From Amoebidium appalachense (Eukaryota; Ichthyosporea), in NCBI GenBank assembly GCA_963693365.1, contig CAVNZM010000002.1, positions 6,696,001 through 6,760,000 of the forward strand: DNA of 64,000 nt. The letters are read 5' to 3'. A program made the translations under genes and the position numbers. Under the pieces are notes generated by a model, which searched no databases, had not been told where the DNA came from, and saw nothing but the letters and a program-made list of their open reading frames with translations. Position 1 is the stretch's first letter; each line of letters opens with the position of its first letter. This document shows, one piece after another, positions 23,433 through 52,799 of this stretch.

Positions 23433-23463
<31 letters not shown>

Positions 23464-24313
23464 GAAAGAAAGAAAGAAAGAAAGTCAAGGCACACTCACA
23501 AAAACACACCACAAACGGATGTGTGCCCACATGCACACACCCCACCACCCACCCATCCACACTCACACACATGCACACGTACCATCAAGTGTCTTATCCG
23601 ACACCTTTCCTCTCAGCTGTTCGAACTCCGTAGGCCCCGCGTCATCTGCCAAATACACCGTCAGACACCATGCGCCCCCTCTCCCCCCTTTACCTTCCCC
23701 TCCTCCCCTCCCTTACCTTCCTTCTCCTCCCCCCCCCCCCCCCCCCCGGACCCCCCTTCCCCTGCCTCTCTTAGTAACTCCCTCCTGCATCTCACCATCT
23801 TTTGCTTCAGCACCATTGGTTACATTGTAAGAACAACTAATAATATGTAATGGAGCACATATTGACCAGGTGCGGACCCTACCCACCTCCCCACGTCCCC
23901 CCTTCCCCCCCCCCCCCCTGCCTGTCCCCTAGCCAATTCCCGTTAGCCAACTCCCTTTCCAATCAACCTAAGACACTTGAAGCACACAACTTAGGCACCA
24001 AGAGAACCACAGAGGCGGCTTGTCTTCCACATCTCAATAATCCCAATCATTCTCCCACTACTGTACCTCCCTTTGCCCCCCCGCCCCCCTCCCCCCCCCC
24101 CCAAACCTCCCCCCTCCCCTCTTTACCCGAGATGTACACCCCCTTACGCACGCACATGCATACACACACTGGTGCAAGCACAGACACGAAACGACACCCC
24201 CCTCCCCCCCATACACACACACTCCTCTCTTCCATCCTCCAAGCCTCTGCACTAGCATTGTTTGCAGTCTTCCCCCAAGAAAACATATTCACACACACAT
24301 ACACACACACACA

Positions 24314-24354
<41 letters not shown>

Positions 24355-25374
24355 GCACACACACCTTCCTTGACCTCCGTCAGCTCCAACTTCTCGTTGT
24401 TCTCCCCCACCACCCCACTCTCACCATCCTCCTCATCCTCATCCTCCCGTTGCCTCTTCCTGCTCTCCTCTTTCTTCTCCTCCTTCCCTGCGTCCTCGGT
24501 GGCACTATCACCAATCTTCACCTCCTCGCCCTCACTCTCTTCGACTCCATTCTCTCCATCATCCTCCTCCCCTTCCTCCCCGCTCTCTCCTTCCTCCTCT
24601 CCGCTCTCCCCCTCCTCCCCACTGTCACCCTCCTCCCTCTCCTCTCCGCTCTCATGTTCTTCCTCCTCCTCCTCCTCTTCCTCCTCCTTCGCTACTGCCT
24701 CCTTCTTCCCACTATCACCCACCACCATTTTTCTTCTTTGGATGACTCTCATTCTCCTCCGCCGGTCTCTTTTCCCTGCCGGCTCCCTGCTGCTTTGCAT
24801 TCTTCATCTTCATCAACATGGGCGTGTCCACAATAGGCTTCTTAAACACCGCCTCCTCCTCCTTTTTCCCTGACACCTTTGGCCTCGGTGTGTCAACGTG
24901 CATCTTCCCCGCCACCTGTGTGCCGTTTGCTACAGCTTTTGGTGCTGGTCTAGGTGTGTCTACGTGCTTGGGTGGTGCGGTTTTTCCAGGTCTGGGTGTG
25001 TCTGTGTGCGTTTTGGCGGGAGCTGGTGCGGCAGAAGGAACAGGGGCGGCCGTTTTTGGCTTAGGGCCGGGTCTGGGCGTGTCTTGGTGGACCTGTGACT
25101 TTGTGGGCTTGGGTGCCGGCCTGGGCGTGTCTTCGTGCACCTTTGTTTTCTTCGCCTGTGGCGTACCTGCCTCCTCGCTTGGTTTCTGTTTCTTTGCTGG
25201 TGTGGCGGGCTTTTTGAACGTGTCTGGTTTGGAAACAGGAAGGGGGGCTTTGAATCCATCCCCCTTGGATGCGGGAAGAGGGGCTTTGAAACCGTCTGTT
25301 TTCTTTCCACTTCCCCCCGTCGCCGGCTTTGTTTTGCCAGGGCGGGGTGTGTCACCGTGCGGCGGTGGCCCCAT
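15258..25374 (-). CDS. DDX18: DDX18/Has1-family DEAD-box RNA helicase (14 exons, one frame break)
   Basis: Exons read on the minus strand: 25374-24365, 23645-23583, 22877-22804, 21983-21773, 21309-21221, 20851-20737, 20291-20077, 19502-19416, 18797-18645, 17993-17913, 17390-17301, 16692-16597, 16190-16067, 15334-15258. About 827 residues, longer than the roughly 670 of animal DDX18. Helicase motifs in order: GFTTMTEVQ (Q motif), AARTGSGKT (I), PTRELALQ (Ia), TPGR (Ib), DEAD (II, near residue 498), SAT (III), ARGLDIP (V), HRVGRTAR (VI). The C-terminus keeps the Has1/DDX18 signature ([21 protein letters not shown], final RQFTR). The family is nucleolar and acts in 60S ribosome biogenesis. The first about 220 residues are Lys/Pro-rich with repeated DTPRP motifs, followed by about 100 Glu-rich residues. 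The frame breaks at an A5 run (plus-strand T5, 24728-24732); one base too many there would explain it. ATG 25374 is the first codon of the open frame. Confidence 0.93.
16482..16551 (+). repeat. C run (G run in DDX18 sense)
   Basis: About 70 bases of C followed by CCA and CA repeats, just downstream of the donor of DDX18 exon 12. Confidence 0.95.
16735..16998 (+). repeat. 21-bp minisatellite in a DDX18 intron, about 12 copies
   Basis: The unit is ACCGCACACAGACACACTAAA with variants (AATC for ACAC, GAAC for GCAC). It lies between DDX18 exons 11 and 12. Confidence 0.93.
19340..19406 (+). repeat. G run (C run in DDX18 sense)
   Basis: About 67 G, ending about 10 bases from the donor of DDX18 exon 8. 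In sense the intron starts GTACGATCT and enters a long C run. Confidence 0.95.
22160..22272 (-). repeat. Dispersed C-tailed repeat, copy 7
   Basis: On the minus strand: GATGGGCTCTGCTTATGATG to the GTGTACTTGGTACTCCATAA region and a terminal C run. It lies in the DDX18 intron 21984-22803 and is sense to that gene. Confidence 0.75.
24290..24364 (+). repeat. CA microsatellite (GT in DDX18 sense) starting at the exon 1 donor
   Basis: The donor of DDX18 exon 1 is the first GT unit on the minus strand. Confidence 0.95.
24728..24732 (-). other. Single-base frame break in DDX18 exon 1
   Basis: On the minus strand the reading frame runs to KKKNGGG and stops, while the Glu-rich continuation is open in the frame one base further on. 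Both frames overlap at a run of five A. Removing one A joins them and also gives the phase needed by exon 2. No GT..AG pair of suitable length spans the site. A homopolymer sequencing error is the simplest reading; a real mutation or a frameshift site is possible. Confidence 0.75.
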
Positions 25375-26910
25375 TTTCTACTGTTTTTGTGTGCGTGTTA
25401 AAATAGACTTTGCTATATCTTCTATCTAGTTGTGGCCTATGTTGAGGCGTACGTGTGTGTGTGTCTGTGCACGTGTACACACGAATGCACCGGAGATGTT
25501 CGTGAAAGCTCAGCCGGTGGGAGCCTTTACGATTCGGGTCAAAGATGCGAATCGAGTCCGCCTTATGATGAGAGAAATAAAGAGTACTACAATAGTGACG
25601 GCTGTAGACCTGACCCGGATTTCTTTAATCATTGTGGTTGTGGCCAAATGGGTTTTCTTTAACGGTATTTGGAGGGTCGTGATTGGCTTAGAATGCACCA
25701 GCGTAGTACACGTGTTCTCAGTGACGGTGCCGACGAGAGTTTACACACTTTTTATTGCGTGGACACTGCCCACTTATTGACGCACATGGACACATGAACA
25801 TTGGAGTGGATCCACACATCACAGATACAGGAACGTACACAAGACCGTGCGCTACATGATCATTCATTTGTTACACGCGTACGCCCACACTATATTAGCT
25901 CCGCCACATGCACCCGCAAGATTGAGAACCCTCACACCTACCGACCGGTACACATTCATATACACTTGCCACATGACCACCTGCAGGCAAAAACGCAAGC
26001 ACAGATCCACGTACCCAACCACACACACCCCCACTGAAAAAAACTGTAGGCAAAGCTGCAGCTGCACCAGGTATTTGACGCAGTTTCTGTCTTCATTGTT
26101 CTATTCCCACTCATTTTTCCCATCCTCCCCCCCCTTCCTCCCCACCCCCCAGCACTCTTCCTCGGCCTCATGACCTCTTCCCACTTCTCCCCTTCACCAC
26201 CCACAGCCCCCCGCTATTGTTCGACTCCCTCCACACAGAACCTGAACCCTCTGTTCTATCTGGTTCACTCCCTCTGGTGCCCCTCCTGCTAAGTCTGCCC
26301 ACATCCGTGTGATCCCCCCCTCCCCCCCCATGGCTACCTCGCCCCTGAAAATACACACACACACACGCACACACACGCACACACACACACACACACACAC
26401 ACGCACGCACGCACGCACGCACACCTGCATGATCAGCGGTGAAAGTACCATGGCCCTAGCGCGTCTCTCTTCACCACACACTCACAGATATGCAGGCTGC
26501 CCGGTTAATTTCTGTTCTTAGCTTTCCCTGACACACACACGATCCCTCACATTCTGCACCCAGGGTTGAGCAATTTGAAACGCATAGTGTTGCGTTTCTT
26601 TGTGTACGGCAGACTTTCTTGTTAAGAAACTACTGAAAAAGAAAACTGAAATGAAGCCGCTAGATGCGCTACTATGTAGCTGTTGCTCTGGTGATGTAAG
26701 CTAAATTAATCATTGTCCTAAAACCTACCAATGGCTGTGCGGGTAATTATTTGCTGCAGCCATATATGGATGCAGGACACCTCAAAGCAGAATAAAATAT
26801 GGGCCTAATATTTGAATCAATACTCAGTGTACTGTCATTCCTCCCCTCCCCCTCCCCCCCCCCCCCCCCGGGCCCTGCTCCCCCCCCCCCCCCCACACAC
26901 ACACACGCAT

Positions 26911-26957
<47 letters not shown>

Positions 26958-27104
26958 CAGCCTCCCTCCCCCCGCCCCCTTCCCCCGGGTGCCACACACA
27001 CACACATCGAGGCTCCCCCACTTTCATGTTATGATGCTTGTGTGCAAGCGTGCCGCACACTCATATCTTGGAACACGCGTAACGTGATTTCCAAGGTTTG
27101 TATT
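25375..27104. other. Upstream region of DDX18
   Basis: The first 400 bp are unique sequence and contain GATTGGCTTA (an inverted CCAAT box, sense to DDX18) near 25681. CA, CACG and C-rich tracts lie at 26355-26425 and 26845-26960. No TATA box or gene is recognised. Confidence 0.45.
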
Positions 27105-27319
27105 AGACATGTTTTACCATAACACATTTTGCATTTTGTTTCGAATATAATAAGTATATCTCAATATACTTATCATATACTATTTGATGTGCCTTTCGTA
27201 TGAACGATATTCGAAAGTATATCGATTTCGAATATCTTTTTCGCGAGTTTACCAGATTAGGCAGGTCGGCGATATACTTATTATATTCGAAACAAAATGT
27301 GTTATGGTAAAACATGTCT
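27105..27319. mobile_element. MITE-like element with long terminal inverted repeats
   Basis: A 215-bp AT-rich element. The left arm 27105-27160 and right arm 27271-27319 are exact reverse complements except for a 7-base gap in the right arm; outer ends AGACATGTTTTACC. It is flanked by ATT on both sides (27102-27104, 27320-27322), a possible 3-bp target duplication. No transposase is encoded. Confidence 0.8.
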
Positions 27320-27322
27320 ATT

Positions 27323-27865
27323 GAGAGCCTTGAAGAATTGTATTTAGTTCGATGAAAAAAACGTGGGCGCGGGGGGAGGGGGGGGGGGAGGGGGTATATA
27401 TATGGCAATCCCCCTCCCCCCCCCCCCCCCCCCCCCCCTCCCCATGACCACCTCCCCCAACGCCTTCCTGCTATATGTATTGCTGTTGCAGCAATTTTGA
27501 TGGATCGGGAACCATTTGCAAGAAAAAAAGAGTCGGAATTTGCGCTTTTTGATGGGGCCGTGAGAGACCCCCGATTATTTGCTCGAGCTCTACTATTTAG
27601 TTTTTTGTAACACGCACGTTTAATTTCTATTTCATTCACTGGTTTGTTTTAGAAGGCTTGTGGTGTCTTGGCTTCCATGTTCGCCTCCCTTCATTGCATG
27701 GGTCTCCCCTCTCCCCTCATGGCTTGCATTCTGCATCGTGTTATCCGTTTGTTCTTGTGTACTTCATACTTTTTGACGCTTTCAAACCCCCCTCTCCACC
27801 CACAACGCACACACACACATACACATAAACGCACACAACACACACACATATATATACATAATACA

Positions 27866-27923
<58 letters not shown>

Positions 27924-28264
27924 AAAAAAACACAGTATAAACGTACGTACTTGACCGTAACTTGAAATCAATGTGATGGGACAAAAACTTGGGCCACATT
28001 CTGGTGGCCAGATTTCTATCTACTCCCCCCCCCCCCCCCCCCCCCCCCCCCCAACCCCCCCCCCCCCCCAAAAAAAAAACTTGGAAAGTTTCGTGGTATC
28101 ACATTTTCCATGGCCAATTCTAACGTAAGCTCTCCTGTATCTCTCTCGCTCTCTCCCTCCCTCCCTCTCTCTCTTCTCGAGTCTCTCTCTCTCGTTCTTT
28201 CTCCATCTCGCCGTCTCTCTGCCTCCCTCTATCTATATCTCTCTCTTAGACTATCTCTCCCCCT

Positions 28265-28295
<31 letters not shown>

Positions 28296-28506
28296 CTACA
28301 CACACACACACACACGCACACACGCACCCCCACCACCGCCACCACCATCTCGCCCCGCGCTTCCTCCCCTCCCCCCCCCCCCCCCCCATCCTCCCCCCCC
28401 CCCCCCCCCCCCTTCCCCTCCCCCCACCACCACCACCACCAACACCACAGGATAGACCCAATATATTGCGATAAGTATCCCCTCCCCCCCCCCCCCCCCC
28501 TCCCCC

Positions 28507-28538
<32 letters not shown>

Positions 28539-28663
28539 AAAAAAAAAAACAAAAGAAAAACAACTAAAAATGCAATAACTGGTCAGAAAAGTGGTATTTA
28601 TAACAGCGTATACTGCGGCATATCCTCCACCCTCCCCCGGCCCTCCCTCCCTACCCCCCCCAG

Positions 28664-28723
<60 letters not shown>

Positions 28724-28758
28724 CCCCCACCCCACCTCCCAATACACAAACACACACC

Positions 28759-28799
<41 letters not shown>

Positions 28800-28943
28800 C
28801 AAAGCTTGAATTACAGGGTCAATCTATAATTGCTCTGCTTTGTGACTCATGGCAAACAACACGATTGCCTTGCTCATGTGGTTGGACTTTGAGCTGTATG
28901 AATTATATTCGCGAAAAGAGTGACGGGATCTGCCCCCCCCCCC

Positions 28944-28982
<39 letters not shown>

Positions 28983-29990
28983 GCATCATTTGATTTACAT
29001 ACGTATACTCGTACCCGGCCAAAGTTCCAAGAAAAGAACAATTGCTCTTAGCTAATCAAAATCATTCTCTTGGACTTCTGCCACAGGATGCGGGTGCGGG
29101 ACCGGTGGGACCTTTTAGTTTCCCCGGCAGACTCTTTGCAATCATGCATGCACATGGTAGGTCTTAGGCCAACCTTGCGATATTTATAAATTTTAAAACA
29201 ATAAAAAAGTAGGAATATCGCTAAAAGACAGACGTCACTGCTATTCAATGCATATGTAGCAGGGGCCGGTGGCACTCAGTTGCATGTCATTGGCGAGGCT
29301 TCAGCCTTTCTTTCAAATTTCGAGTGCGTGCACGTGCGAATTAGCGCACATTGTGTCACGCTTTTGCATGCCCACTTACCGTATTGCCACGTGTGCACGG
29401 TACTACGCATGCACGTGCACATGCTCATGTCCGTGTGTGTGTGCACGCGTTGGATCCATACGCATACGTGGCACATGTGCTGTGTTTGTATGTACCTGTA
29501 TACGTGCACTTGTGTACACGTGTACGGGTTCGGGTACATCTACAATAAAACGGTTTAAACACACCTCTCAGAGCTGGTGTGCTTAATTAATGTATATTGG
29601 CGTATGAAAACTTGTCCAGGAGATGATCCGTTGTGATCAACATGAAGATTAACAGGGTGTAGTCGTAGTACCAGAATATATTGACCGTGCCCCACAGTAA
29701 CTTGTTGCGGTGGGCTATATATAGGCTATATTCACGGCAGTGCCGAATATGTACAAGTGGTAAGGTGGTAGTGAGTGGATCAGGAGCTTTTTCATTCTAC
29801 AACCACTTCATTCGTGATATTTATGAAAGTGCAATTTTCGAGGGTTATCTACATCCTACTTATATATGTATATATCTATCTATCATATCATATGATCTCG
29901 AAGTCTTGGATAGACGTAACGTAACTCCACAGGGTTCTCCTTTGTTATGCACATGGTTGTAATGTTGGCAGTGTGTGTACGTGTTTGTGA

Positions 29991-30070
<80 letters not shown>

Positions 30071-30213
30071 ATGTATGTGCATGTGTCTGTGAGAGCATGT
30101 GTCAGAGGTATCACACCAGTGGTCCCGATGGCCAACACAGCCTAAATTCCATCCCCCCCCCCCCCCACCCTCCCCTGTGCACAAACAACGATCCAACTCT
30201 CATCATACACGCC
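27323..30213. other. Intergenic tract rich in homopolymers
   Basis: Contains repeat copy 8; CA at 27868-27919; C runs at 28024-28069, 28262-28296 and 28664-28721; A runs at 28760-28798 and 28945-28980; GT at 29993-30069. The segment 29560-29960 is unique but has no recognisable coding. No gene found. Confidence 0.55.
27690..27795 (+). repeat. Dispersed C-tailed repeat, copy 8 (partial)
   Basis: GGCTTGCATTCTGCATCGTG to TGACGCTTTCAAACCCCCC matches copies 5 and 9. It is intergenic, upstream of DDX18. Confidence 0.75.
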
Positions 30214-32129
30214 TCAGTTGAACAAGCTAAAAACCTTTCCCCCCTGCCTCCTCCCCCCACTCCTATGCAAGTGTCGCAGCACTAGCAACAGACAGGCAGC
30301 AAGCATCCCTTTGACCCACACATCCGCATGCCTCCATCTATGAACGACCTTATCCACGGGGGCCTGGGGTGGGGTAGGGTCCGACATATCATATACCCAT
30401 ACGTCATTATAGTACATATATGGGAGATAGCTATGCCCGCCAAACAGGTAAATCAATCCAGTGTCGCTACACACAGTCGAGTGCTTGTATCGTCCGTTCG
30501 GTACGCGGTGTGTGCTTGTCTCTCGTCCCGGCTCCGAAGGGTGGGGATCCAAAAGCGTCCATGTTCGCTTAGAGAAAGTGAAAGCCCACAGTTCATTAGT
30601 TAATTTGCACCCGTTATGACAGACCCCGCCCCCAAACACGTACATCTTGTCCCCGTGCACGCACGCCGAATGCCACGCGCGGGGTGAGGGTTGGTGGTTG
30701 TCCGGGGTTAAGATCTGAGTCCATTTGTGGGTGGCGAGGCTGAAGGCCCATATGTCGTTGAAGTGTGTTCTCCCCTGACCTTTCCCCCCAAACACATACA
30801 TAACATTGTTGTGGACCACCGCCGTGTGTCCCTGCCTGGCCGGTGGCATGTCTCCCACCACATATTCGACTTTTTCCATTCGGGGGGGTTCATTCGAGTT
30901 TGCAGCCGGTGCCGGTGCCGGGGAAGTCTCGGCAGGCTGCACAAAATGGTTCTGAGGGGGGTCCGGGCAGTATTTCCACATGTCGTTTAAGAGGGAAGTA
31001 AGCCCTGGCTGGCCCGGGACATTGGGCCTCTCACCCACCAGCCCCCCAAAGACATAGAAGCACTGCTTCCAGAAGGCCATGGAATGCTCGGCACGTGACG
31101 GCGGCTTCTCGGTGCCGTTGGACACTGCATGCACCCATCTGGTGTCCTGCGGAAGAATCCAGAAGGGTCAGACGACTGCAGTTGGTAGACACTCGAGGCC
31201 CCCCCCCCCCCCCCCCCCCGCGGGAACATCCCCCCCCCCCCCCCCCTTTCCCCCACTCCCTCCACCTCCTCCCCCCCACACACGAAAGAGCCCCACTGCC
31301 TCCCCCCCGCCTCCCCCCCCCCCTCTCTCTTGTCCGTAGTGCGACACAAGTGCACGTTACACCACACGGCCTAACAAAGCAGGTGTACCGAGGCACATTT
31401 GCATGCACAAAACACCTCAGCTATCCCTCTGTCAACACATCAAAGCATTTTTTCATCTTGCGCCTCAGGTCTTATCCTCCTCCCCCCCCCCCCCAAAAAA
31501 AAAAAACAAAAACAAACCACCACCACCACCACACATTTTTACACATGCCCCCCCCCCCCCCAAAAAAAAAGAAAGAAAGAAAAGAAAAAACACACAAAAC
31601 CATGCACAGGGCCTCCCCCCCCTCCCCCTCCCCTCCCCCCACCCGTTCTTCCCCTTCCCCATCCACACCCGTCCGCCCACCATCTCTCCCCCCCCTCCCC
31701 CCTCCCCCCCCCTCTCCCCATAGACACACATAGACAAAAAGCCCCCCCCCCCCCTTCCCCCCCCACACATAGAAAGCGCGGGGGGGGGGGGGGGGGGGAG
31801 AGGGGAAACACCACCGTAGCTCTCTCCCTGCTCCCCTTTGCCTTCAACGAATGAATTCATTAAATGCATTTGTCCCACCTCCCCCACCATAAACACCCCC
31901 ACCCCCCACCCTCCCCTGCCCCCCCCCCCCCCCCCCCCCCCACAAAAAAAAAAAAAAAAAAAGAAAAGAAAAAAGAAAAGAAAAGAAAAGGGAACACACG
32001 TTACACACGTACACGTGTTCACTCACACACAAGCACACACACACACACACACACACACTTACTCTTTTTGTACGTAAACACATTCAGAGCCTACAAGGCG
32101 ACACACACTCTTTAACACGAGCACACACT

Positions 32130-32194
<65 letters not shown>

Positions 32195-32860
32195 ACACAC
32201 ACGCACACACACAAACACACAAGAACGCATACGTACACACACACATACACCCACCTGCTGGCCACCTATGGACCTGCACCAAGTGTCGCCAAAAAAGTGC
32301 CCCAACGTATAGTTCCTTGCCCCATACCTCAGCCCTCCATCATCCCCCCCGTGCATGCACAACTGTCCATATGTTGCGTTGAACATCCTCACGGTCAATC
32401 CATGTGAATTTCGTGGTTGTGGGGCGTCTGGCAGCGTATTTTCAGTCATTTGGGGGGTCCACAGGTTTGCGTTGGGGTCAAACGCCCACGTGTCCGCCAG
32501 AAAATGGGGCAAGTCATGCTCTCTGTCGTATCTATACCCTAACGCAACCCACATACTCCCGGCCGCCCATACCGCCCTGTGACTGTACCGCGCCAGTGGC
32601 ACATCGTCACTCGCGAACCTGAGTAATCTCCAACCTTTTACCTCTTCCTCCCCTCCGAAAAAGGACACAACCAAAAGGAAAAGGGTAACAAGGACACCCA
32701 AGACATAGAGTACTTGGCGCGTGCTCGCAACCGCGTGCCTGTGCAGGTGTTGCATGGCTACGGCATGGTCGCGCGGTGGGTGTTTGCGCGCGAAGCCGTC
32801 GGCCAGACAGTCTATCACAAAGTGTGCTTGCAAAACTTTGGGCACCATCAGTGTTAACAT
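30214..32860 (-). CDS. Type II membrane kelch-repeat (beta-propeller) protein, two exons
   Basis: Exon 1 is 32860-32255 and exon 2 is 31146-30214, joined in phase 0 with a GTGGGT donor and a CGCAG acceptor; 512 residues. Residues about 50-68 form one hydrophobic span (LYVLGVLVTLFLLVVSFF) preceded by His/Arg-rich sequence, so a signal-anchor with the propeller outside or in a lumen is inferred. Six kelch repeats follow, two in exon 1 and four in exon 2, with the usual R..HS/HT, YVFGG and NDxWxxxxxxxxW features (for example MYVFGG near ARQGHTAV and ARAWHSAC). Near the C-terminus is a short hydrophobic stretch (MLAACLLLVL) and a basic tail. Six repeats fit one closed propeller. No catalytic domain, BTB or F-box is visible, so the role is unknown. 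The 1.1-kb intron contains C, A and CA tracts. The start is the first ATG; a second lies four codons later. Confidence 0.85.
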
Positions 32861-33692
32861 GCAAAAGATACTAGGGGTGGTTGCCGGGGTGCTGGCTTTG
32901 AGAGGGGACTCCGGAGAGAGGGTGTGTGTCTCGTGACTGTGGGGTGTAAGAGTAAATGACTAGGATGCAAAAAAACTCTAAAGGCTGTCGATGCCTCTGA
33001 CGCTTTAAATATTATGATAAGCTAGGCACACGTGTTGTACAACAGGTTGTCTCCTGCTAATGACCTACCATGCGAACATGCCTCTAATTAGTCCGTACCA
33101 CGACCTATGTGCAGTTGTGGAAATGCCCGTACTGTAACCAAGCGCGCGTGAAGCAGGTGTACTGTATGCTCAGTACGCATTCATTAACATTTTTAAGCCC
33201 TCCTGTCTATTAATTAAAATTTCGCAAACAGCAACAGCCCGAGTCTGAGCTCTCGATGATAACCTGGAAACCCCTCCTCACACGCCTTGGGAGAGCGACG
33301 GTGACACGAGTCGCATGACTCTCATGAATCTCTTACCGTCACTCTGCCGCATATTGATTGGCTTTCACGGAGGAATCAAAATGTTACAAATCCACATATG
33401 GTTAGTAAATCTACGATATGATTAGCTAAAGGTTCTGGTTGCCACCGTGGATTATATGATTGGCTACTGGATGAGCCACTAAACCAATCAGCACATTCCG
33501 TCCATGCATGAGCTCTGAGGAGTGCAAACGTACCTAGCATGTTTGTTAGTACACCGTACGATGCACAAACGCACGCAGATGCACGCGCATACCGGCATGC
33601 ACACACACACAACACAAAAATGTACACACACACACACACACACACACACGCACGCACACGCACGCACGCACGCACGCACGCACACACACACA

Positions 33693-33738
<46 letters not shown>

Positions 33739-34531
33739 TACATACACACACACACACACGTACACACACCCACAACGTCACCCACCCTTCGGAGCCCACG
33801 TGGACCGGTATCTATCACTATGTATGCTCAAAGAAATTTCGGGAAACTGCCAGCACGCGTACATGAATGGACTTTAAAGTTGCCACTGTAACATTTTCCT
33901 TGCCGTCATATATGTTGAACTGAACACAGTAGCTATAGAAATGTGTGATGGCAATGAAGCAAACCGGGCCTCATAGATCTGAATTTGGATGATCATCTTT
34001 GGCAATGGAACGTTAACCCCGAGTTGGGCGAAGGCTGAGTGAGTGATAAATGCCAAGTCGAGTGTACATAAATCAAAGCCACATTAGCAAACTGTATACA
34101 TGTTTGTACTTCGCTCATTTTATTCCTGTTTAGAGTCCGATTTATCTTGGCAGTGCACATGCGTTCATGATTGCACAGCGCAAACCATGAGAACACATCA
34201 TTATTATGTATTTGTTTGGGGGCCTGCCCTACATTTGTTTCGAATTACATTTATTATAGTGCTTTCCGTAGTGTTAACACAGCATGCGCAATAAAAGCAC
34301 TTCTAAAAGTCTACCGTTAAGCCAAGAATTTTTAAGGAGCAATACACATCATGATGGCACACAGTCAGCTAGTAGCATTGTGTTCGTATCTAAGAGATCC
34401 AGCAAAAACGGAGAAAAGCTAGCACCATAACACTGCCCAGTGGTGACATGCACACAGTACTACACGTGGGCCCCTAAAAACACCAAACACGTGGTGCAAT
34501 TTTCACCACCTAACTTATGTCATTCGACTAA

Positions 34532-34566
<35 letters not shown>

Positions 34567-34965
34567 CGGGGGCCTTGGGTCAACACAACAAACCCATCGA
34601 TTTTAAAAAGTAGCAAAGTGTACTGTGAAGAACAGTTGCCTTTTGGCCATAGAAGGCCGTCTACGTGGCAAAAAAGGAAACCGTTGCGACGCAAAATGCA
34701 AAAAGATCCAAAACCGAGGGTGGAAAGAGGAGTGAGATCATTCTATATCTGGGTGAACAGCAAAATTACGAGCATGGTGAGCAACCTACCACCAAGGAAA
34801 CTCAGCAAGAATGCAGTGAAGAACAATCAGTTAACAAAACAGGTACAAATAAAACAAAAAATGCTCACAACCAAATAGCATTATGATCACCGAAAAACAT
34901 GGACAAAAGAACTGACAATACAAACAGGGAATAGATAAGTTTGAACAAAAACCACACCAGTTTAC
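32861..34965. other. Spacer upstream of the kelch gene and downstream of TMEM245
   Basis: GATTGGCT occurs near 33353 and 33459 and ACCAATCAG near 33484, CCAAT boxes in both orientations about 500-630 bp upstream of the kelch ATG. CA/GCAC repeats lie at 33600-33772 and a C run at 34533-34565. TTTATT (AATAAA in TMEM245 sense) occurs near 34119 and 34250. No further gene seen. Confidence 0.45.
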
Positions 34966-52006
<17,041 letters not shown>

Positions 52007-52758
52007 AGTTGAGTTGGGCCAAGGGGGGCGATGTGTTGTGCGGGTGCGGGGGGAGGGGGAGGCGGGGAGGGAGTAGTGATGGTGGTGGTGGTGGCGGTAG
52101 TTTTGTGTTTGTGTGTGTGTGCGGGGGGAGGGGGGAGGGAGGGGGGACGACTAGAGGGTGAATCAATGACGAAAGCCAACACTAACACAGAAAAAAACAA
52201 AACCATGCAAAACCCCCAGATGCTAACAGACATCTTTGAGGCAAGAGACCCATGGGCAGAGCAAAGAAGTGTAACGATGACTGGGGGAGGAAAATGGAAA
52301 GTGTTGGTTCTATGGGTCTGTAGTGGTACCCAGGGGAGGGAGGGAGCGGGGGATTGGTGGGATGAAGAAAGGAGGGGGGGAGGGGCGTAGATACGTGAAT
52401 AGGTAGAAGCTGTTGAGTAAAAAACAAGACGAGAGTGAAATCAAGATTAAGTAGAAGGTGATGTGAAATACAAGGAGAAGTAGGGTTAGGTGAGATTAGT
52501 TGTATGTGCTATTTGTGTGTGTCTGTGTGTGTGTTTGTGCGTGTGTGTGTAAACACAGTGACGGTGATGGGAGAGGCATGTGCTTGTGTGTGTGTGCGCG
52601 CATGCATACGTGTGTGCATGCGCGAGTGTGGGGGGGAGGGGGGGGGGGGGGAGGAGGGGGAGGGCATGAACAGGGTGCCGTATATGTGTGTGTATGTGTG
52701 TGTGCCATCCGGGCGAATATTAGAGTTGCTGAATGTGTGTGTGTATGTGTGTCTGTGT

Positions 52759-52799
<41 letters not shown>

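Noticed and set aside
25432-25780. Open frames upstream of DDX18
   Set aside because: No family match, no splice partners, and placed where the DDX18 promoter should be.
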